This document shows, in pieces, positions 59,397 to 64,000 of a DNA stretch of 64,000 bases (the first letter of the stretch is position 1; each line of letters begins with the position of its first letter). The notes under the pieces were generated by a model that was given only the letters and a program-made list of their open reading frames with translations, was not told where the DNA came from and did no database searches. The stretch covers positions 190,585-254,584 of the forward strand of contig JAYFPZ010000007.1 in NCBI GenBank assembly GCA_034927445.1, read 5' to 3'. The translations under genes and the position numbers were made by a program. The stretch is from PHAA01 sp034927445 (GTDB lineage: Bacteria > Bacillota > Syntrophomonadia > Syntrophomonadales > Syntrophomonadaceae).

Positions 59397-61442
59397 ATGT
59401 TCGGGAAAAAAAATACGACCAAGACCCGCCTCCGGCAAGGACAGAAAATAATAAAACAGGCAGCCCCGCCGGGCATGGGTTCTCTGAACCTGACCCAAAT
59501 TAAAAATAACGGAACCGCCAGGGTGGTCGAGGTCCAGGGAGGGCACCAGGTTGTAGGCAAGCTAGAAGCCATGGGAATTGTACCGGGAACCGTAATTGTC
59601 AAGAAAAGTGCCTCTTTACTAAAAGGTCCGATTGTCATTGAAAAAGACGGGGCCCAATTTGCCATTGGGTATGCCATGGCCCAGGGGATAATGGTGGAGT
59701 CGTCAGCGCCTGGTGATAAAGCTGTATTTTTTCCTAAACAAAAGGTTGTACTCATCGGCAATCCCAATGTAGGCAAGAGTCTTGTCTTTTCACGGATTAC
59801 CGGTAAGGGTGTGGTAACTGCCAATTATGCCGGGACTACAGTCAATCTCGTTACTGACACCTTTGCTTATGAAGGCAGGAGTTATGAATTAATTGATGCC
59901 CCGGGTATATACTCGCTGGAGCATTTTTCCGAAGCAGAAGAAACCGCCCTGCAATTGATCAAGGATTGTGACATTATAATCAACGTAGTGGATGTAACCA
60001 ATCTGGAGAGGAATCTCAATCTTACCCTGCAGCTGCTGCAAACGGGAAAACCGATGGTGGTCTGCCTTAACTTCTGGGATGATGCCGCCCACAACGGAAT
60101 CACCATAGATGTGCAGGCCTTGGAAAACATTCTGGGTGTTCCCGTGGTGACAGTCAGCGCTTTACGCAACGAAGGCATTGCCAAACTGGTGGAAGCATTG
60201 GATCGGGCCAAAGTCAGCCAGCTGCAGTACAATGCCGAAGACCATTGGAAACAAGTAGGGCATATTATAGACAAGGTTCAAAAGCTGGAACACCGGCATC
60301 ATACCATTTGGGAACGACTGAATGATTTTACCATTCACCCGATTGGCGGGATTATAACCGCTATGGGGGTGCTGCTTGCTACTCTGTTAATTGTAAGGTT
60401 CCTGGGGGAAGGTATAATCAACAGCCTTTTAGACCCCTTCTACACCGATATCTACGCCCCTTTTATCATGAATCTGGTAAGCCGCATTCCATCGGAATTT
60501 ATTATCGGCCTGCTGGTGGGATACAGTCCTGATCCCATGGAGTCCTTCGGCATCCTGACCAGCGGTCTCTATATTGCCCTGGTGCTGGTATTTCCCTATT
60601 TTTTCTCATTCTATTTTGTTTTCGGCTTTCTGGAGGATTGGGGATATCTGCCGCGGCTATCGGTGTTGCTCGATAATATTTTCCACCGGCTGGGACTGCA
60701 TGGTTATTCTTCAATTCCGATAATGCTGGGCCTGGGATGTAAAGTTCCGGCCATCATGTCAACCCGGTTATTGAACAATCGACGGGATCAGATATTGACG
60801 ATTGCGTTGATTATGATGAGCGCTCCCTGTCTGCCGCAAACCGCGATGATTATCTCCATGGGCATGAATTACGGCGTACCTACCGTACTTTTTATTTTTG
60901 CGACCCTTTTGATCCTGGCCCTGGCTATAAATAGTCTGATTAACCGGATATTGCCGGGAAAATCGGCGGAATTTCTCACGGAGCTTCCTTCCTATCGGGT
61001 CCCCCAAATAGGTTTAATGGCCCGTAAACTGTGGGTCCGGATCGTGGAATACTTTTCCGAAGTGTTTCCCATGATCGCCATCGGCGTGCTGATTATGAAC
61101 ATCCTGGACTATTTAAAAGTCATCGAATTCATAACCAATACCCTGACCCGGCCGGTTGAATTCGTTCTGGGGCTTCCTCCCGCCATAGCTCCGATTATGC
61201 TATTGGGATTTCTGCGCAAGGATGTTTCCATTGCACTGCTGGCACCCCTGAATTTAACCGCCCACCAGTTCATTATCGCCAGCATTTTTTTGGTGCTCTA
61301 TACCCCCTGCATATCCTCCTTTTTTACTATGCTGAGAGAGATGGGAACCCGAACCACCCTGAAGATAATCGGAGTGGTCCTGGTAGCGGCCATCGCTATA
61401 ACCGCGCTTTTACACATTATCTTTACTCTGCTAATAAGATGA
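59397..61442 (+). CDS. feoB: Ferrous iron transporter with fused FeoA and FeoB domains
   Basis: The 681-residue protein has a FeoA-like SH3 domain at about residues 28-107 (NNGTARVVEVQGGHQVVGKLEAMGIVPGTVI). The G domain of FeoB (about 115-285) follows with G1 GNPNVGKS, G3 DAPGIYSLE and G5 VSAL; G4 reads NFWD instead of NxMD. The rest has about ten membrane segments including the Gate region GCKVPAIMSTR. It takes up Fe(II) across the cytoplasmic membrane. A Fur-box-like site lies upstream and fur precedes it. The ATG has only a weak ribosome site. Confidence 0.93.
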   Translation: MFGKKNTTKTRLRQGQKIIKQAAPPGMGSLNLTQIKNNGTARVVEVQGGHQVVGKLEAMGIVPGTVIVKKSASLLKGPIVIEKDGAQFAIGYAMAQGIMVESSAPGDKAVFFPKQKVVLIGNPNVGKSLVFSRITGKGVVTANYAGTTVNLVTDTFAYEGRSYELIDAPGIYSLEHFSEAEETALQLIKDCDIIINVVDVTNLERNLNLTLQLLQTGKPMVVCLNFWDDAAHNGITIDVQALENILGVPVVTVSALRNEGIAKLVEALDRAKVSQLQYNAEDHWKQVGHIIDKVQKLEHRHHTIWERLNDFTIHPIGGIITAMGVLLATLLIVRFLGEGIINSLLDPFYTDIYAPFIMNLVSRIPSEFIIGLLVGYSPDPMESFGILTSGLYIALVLVFPYFFSFYFVFGFLEDWGYLPRLSVLLDNIFHRLGLHGYSSIPIMLGLGCKVPAIMSTRLLNNRRDQILTIALIMMSAPCLPQTAMIISMGMNYGVPTVLFIFATLLILALAINSLINRILPGKSAEFLTELPSYRVPQIGLMARKLWVRIVEYFSEVFPMIAIGVLIMNILDYLKVIEFITNTLTRPVEFVLGLPPAIAPIMLLGFLRKDVSIALLAPLNLTAHQFIIASIFLVLYTPCISSFFTMLREMGTRTTLKIIGVVLVAAIAITALLHIIFTLLIR

Positions 61443-61464
61443 ACCCTAGTACCCACGAAATATT

Positions 61465-61749
61465 CTATTTTTCATCATTCGGTATAATCTGAAACTCTAC
61501 CGACTCCGGAATATCAGGGCACTGAAAGGTCATATCGGGAAATCCCAGCTGTTCTCCGGTCAGTCTTTTCCGGGCGCCATAGATGAAGGGATAGATTGCA
61601 TTCAAGGCTGAAAGGCATACCGGAACTTTTGTTTTCGGGCTTACAAAGGCCCCGTCCAGATAAATGATATCACCGGCTTTATAATGCCCACACCGGGAAG
61701 ACTTGACCACCAGCTTTAATTTCTGATCTACGATAGGTCCCATATTCAT
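61465..61749 (-). CDS. TIGR04076-like small protein
   Basis: The 94-residue protein (KLKLVVKSSRCGHYKAGDIIYLDGAFVSP...VCLSALNAIYPFIYGARKR) resembles TIGR04076, a family of unknown role in anaerobes. It starts at the ATGA overlap with the kinase-like gene, so it is probably translated with it. Confidence 0.7.
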   Translation of the reverse strand: MNMGPIVDQKLKLVVKSSRCGHYKAGDIIYLDGAFVSPKTKVPVCLSALNAIYPFIYGARKRLTGEQLGFPDMTFQCPDIPESVEFQIIPNDEK

Positions 61750-62378
61750 TCCCCGCCATCAAATTTTATTTTTAAATAATCGCAGATAATTTCTACACAT
61801 TGATTACGCCCGATTCTATCGCTGTTCAGGGTCATATCATAGGCCACCGGGTCCCTCCAGTCCTTGCCGCCGGTATAAAACTTGTAATAATCATAACGAT
61901 ATTTATCGGTTTTGGTGATCATTTTATGGGCTTGTTCTTCTGCAACCCCCATCTTGCTCATTACCGATTTCACACAGGCTGCCCGGGGAGCTTCAATATA
62001 AATACTGATTACATTGTTATAATTCTGCAGAAGAAAATTGGCACATTTTCCGATAATGATACAGGACTCGGATTCGGCCAGGGAACGAATGATATTAGCC
62101 TGAATATTAAACAGATTAACATCGGAGGTAAACTTACGGCTGGTAGGTTCCACCACCGAATTGAAAGGCAGGGCCTTTAACATAATCGCCAGTTTGTGAC
62201 CCTTTAATTTTTCATCCGTCTCCGCAAAGATGCCTTCCGCGATCCCGCTCTGTTCTGAAGCCATTTGCAGAATCTGTCTTTCATAACAGGAGATGCCAAG
62301 CTTTTTAGAGAGTTTTCCCGCAATTTCTTTGCCGCCGCTGCCAAATCCCCGGGCGATGGTGATTACATAATTATTCAT
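61746..62378 (-). CDS. Cytidylate-kinase-like protein
   Basis: The 210-residue protein begins YVITIARGFGSGGKEIAGKLSKKLGISCYERQIL, the P-loop and following segment of the cytidylate-kinase-like family (AAK-like), and has SESCIIIGKCANFLL in the middle. Family members are abundant in Clostridia and usually not the housekeeping Cmk; the substrate is unknown. The start at 62378 follows GGAGG and overlaps the end of the amidohydrolase gene by eight bases. Confidence 0.85.
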   Translation of the reverse strand: MNNYVITIARGFGSGGKEIAGKLSKKLGISCYERQILQMASEQSGIAEGIFAETDEKLKGHKLAIMLKALPFNSVVEPTSRKFTSDVNLFNIQANIIRSLAESESCIIIGKCANFLLQNYNNVISIYIEAPRAACVKSVMSKMGVAEEQAHKMITKTDKYRYDYYKFYTGGKDWRDPVAYDMTLNSDRIGRNQCVEIICDYLKIKFDGGE

Positions 62379-63831
62379 ATATACCTCCATTACGATGCTT
62401 CAAGGCGTTATACTTTCCTCTCCGGTCAGGAAAAAAATGCTCCATTATGCTTTGGTTGAACCCCAGGGGCGGCTCGTAAACGTCCGGTATCAAGCTTGCG
62501 TAGGTTTTTCCGTTCAACCATTCTCTTAATTCTTCTTGGGCTTTGTCAATCAAATTTGGATTCATTAATATATCAATGGCGGAACATACGAGAATTTTGG
62601 CAGCCTTGTCCATACATCTTTTGCCCATGGAGCTTCCGGAACAGGCTGTAACCATCCAGTTATGCCATCCGCCTTTGGGCCCCAAGGCAAGATCAAAGGT
62701 GGCATAGGGAGCATTCCAGGAAAATTCCGAGGCGTCTGTAATAAAGGCCTCGCTGAATTTAAAGGGCGATATCTCCGTTTCCAGGCCGACCGGCTCCAGC
62801 CCCGCAGCTTGCTGCATGCGCTTAACCCGATTCTGTTCTGCTTCGGTATACTCTGGCGCCCCTAATTCTTCCAGGGTTCTATGAACAACCTCAGCCAGGG
62901 TTTTATTCGGAAGCTTATTGTGGGTAAACGTAATCAGCCGTTCCGAAACCGTTGTTTCGGTTGACATAGCCGCTCCCTGGGCACACAGTCCGATTCTTCG
63001 GTAGGCATCTTCAGCGACGGCCATATCGTTAAATCTTCCATATAAAATGATCGCGGTTTTATCAGGTACTACGTTGGCAAAGGCGGGGCCGGTATCTGAA
63101 AAAGTATAGTTTATGGTATGAGCTGCCGCCGGATTGCCCGGAATCAGGTGCTCCCGCAAAATCTCCAGCGCATGGCCAAAAAGCATCCCCGCATCCAAAG
63201 CGCTCCGGCCCTCCCAGGGTGCTGCCCCGTGGCAGGTCCTGCCGGTAAACGTATACTGGACAATGAAAACCGAGTTGCAGGTGTCATAGTCGGCCCGGTT
63301 GTCACTCCAGGGATGCCAATCCAGAAAAAAGTCCACTCCTTTATACGCCCCCGCTTTTCCCATGACCGGTTTTCCCACACTGGATTCTTCATAGGGAGAG
63401 CCAAACAGCTTGATCGTGCCGGGGATATTAAACTCTTCCAGGGCATAACGCAGAGCCACTCCCGCCCAGACCGCTGCCGGGCCTAAAATATTGTGGCCGC
63501 AGCCCTGTCCCGGCGCTCCCGGAATTAAAGGATCGGGCCTGTCCGAGTCTTTATGCTGGGAAAGCCCCGGCAGGCAGTCGTATTCAACATTGATTCCGCC
63601 TACCGGATATCCTTGCCCGTAAGTGGCAATAAATGAAGTCGGCAGCCCCCCTATGCCACTCTCCAGTTTGAAGCCATGCGAAGCCAAAATGTCTTTGATC
63701 CGGCCGGATGCCTCGAATTCTTCCAGCCCCAATTCCGGATGCTCCCACATATAATCCGATAAATCGTAAAATCCTTGTTTATGGCCATCCATCCACTGAA
63801 ACAGATAAGCCTTTATACCATGATGCTCCAT
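62371..63831 (-). CDS. M20-family amidohydrolase (AbgB-like)
   Basis: The 486-residue protein has the M20/aminobenzoyl-glutamate-utilisation architecture: HPELGLEEFEAS, GGINVEYDCLPGL, GHNILGPAAVWAGVAL, SPYEESSVGK with the catalytic glutamate pair, and a dimerisation lid with TCHGAAPWEGRSALDA. It hydrolyses amide-linked amino acids or acyl-amino compounds with zinc or manganese. It overlaps the kinase-like gene and is followed by TIGR04076, suggesting a three-gene unit after the iron alcohol dehydrogenase gene. Confidence 0.88.
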   Translation of the reverse strand: MEHHGIKAYLFQWMDGHKQGFYDLSDYMWEHPELGLEEFEASGRIKDILASHGFKLESGIGGLPTSFIATYGQGYPVGGINVEYDCLPGLSQHKDSDRPDPLIPGAPGQGCGHNILGPAAVWAGVALRYALEEFNIPGTIKLFGSPYEESSVGKPVMGKAGAYKGVDFFLDWHPWSDNRADYDTCNSVFIVQYTFTGRTCHGAAPWEGRSALDAGMLFGHALEILREHLIPGNPAAAHTINYTFSDTGPAFANVVPDKTAIILYGRFNDMAVAEDAYRRIGLCAQGAAMSTETTVSERLITFTHNKLPNKTLAEVVHRTLEELGAPEYTEAEQNRVKRMQQAAGLEPVGLETEISPFKFSEAFITDASEFSWNAPYATFDLALGPKGGWHNWMVTACSGSSMGKRCMDKAAKILVCSAIDILMNPNLIDKAQEELREWLNGKTYASLIPDVYEPPLGFNQSIMEHFFPDRRGKYNALKHRNGGIYE

Positions 63832-63868
63832 GCAATATAACCTCCGAATTTTCCTGCGAACTTGCTGA

Positions 63869-64000
63869 TTAAAATAAAGACCTATATATGCTTAACACTT
63901 GGTCCGCATCCAATTGGGTATAATTGTTGGCCGTAAGCCGTCCCTGTTTGGTCATCACAATGTCGGTGTATACGGGAAGTTCCTCTTCTTTTACCCCATA
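63869..64000 (-). CDS. Iron-containing alcohol dehydrogenase, C-terminal end (cut by window edge)
   Basis: The minus-strand frame entering at 64000 reads YGVKEEELPVYTDIVMTKQG, RLTANNYTQLDADQVLSIYR and ends SLF at 63869. The pattern GVxEEDLP...LTxNxxxLTxEDxxxIY is that of the C terminus of type III iron-dependent alcohol dehydrogenases. Only 43 residues are visible, so the assignment is tentative. The gap of 37 bases to the amidohydrolase start suggests cotranscription. Confidence 0.6.
   Translation of the reverse strand, partial: YGVKEEELPVYTDIVMTKQGRLTANNYTQLDADQVLSIYRSLF

Overview
The window looks like the chromosome of an anaerobic, probably spore-forming Firmicute of the Syntrophomonas type. 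The evidence is a complete butyrate/butyryl-CoA oxidation operon under sigma-54 control, three acyl-CoA dehydrogenases plus a FixC-like flavoprotein, T-box leaders, desulfoferrodoxin, Feo/Fur iron control, strong GGAGG ribosome binding sites with several TTG/GTG starts, and proteins of Firmicute families such as DUF4489. The species cannot be named from the sequence alone. No rRNA, tRNA, CRISPR array, phage or transposase gene was seen.

Layout. 1-4.1 kb: truncated FixC-like oxidoreductase, two acyl-CoA dehydrogenases and a zinc-ribbon protein. 4.1-13.4 kb: nucleotide-metabolism genes (5'-nucleotidase-like HAD, deoxynucleoside kinase), a MoxR/VWA pair, a BaiN-like flavoprotein, a sugar-phosphate nucleotidyltransferase and a DUF4489 protein, separated by several dispersed repeats. 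13.4-25.2 kb: branched-chain amino acid genes, all on the minus strand. ilvD has its own Ile-type T-box and terminator. ilvB-ilvN-ilvC-leuA-leuC-leuD-leuB-cimA follows as one operon, so isoleucine is probably made through citramalate. 25.2-37.8 kb: an uncharacterised 668-residue protein, a secreted beta-propeller protein, dUTPase, GNAT, RmuC, an ABC exporter pair and a membrane GGDEF protein. 37.9-41.1 kb: a TrpXYZ-type ABC importer behind a T-box. 41.2-50.2 kb: butyrate operon hbd-crt-thl-acd-CoA transferase-small ORF with a -24/-12 promoter, candidate upstream activator sites, and a sigma-54 activator carrying four tandem PAS domains. 50.5-56.1 kb: jelly-roll protein, multispanning membrane protein, GGCT-like protein, Nudix plus eIF2B-like pair, LysE exporter. 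56.2-64 kb: desulfoferrodoxin, azlCD with a divergent LysR regulator, Fur and a FeoA-FeoB fusion each with a Fur-box-like site, then a kinase/amidohydrolase cluster and the end of an iron alcohol dehydrogenase.

The most interesting signals are non-coding. (i) A dispersed GC-rich composite repeat occurs six times and includes a 189-bp tandem array. One copy supplies the stop codon of the gene before it. (ii) A roughly 120-bp element occurs twice, upstream of unrelated minus-strand operons, with one helix fully replaced around a conserved loop. (iii) A folded region lies at the 3' end of the butyrate operon. (iv) The importer T-box has a specifier (ATG) and a discriminator-pairing base (C) that disagree. 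cimA appears to start with AUU behind a strong Shine-Dalgarno.
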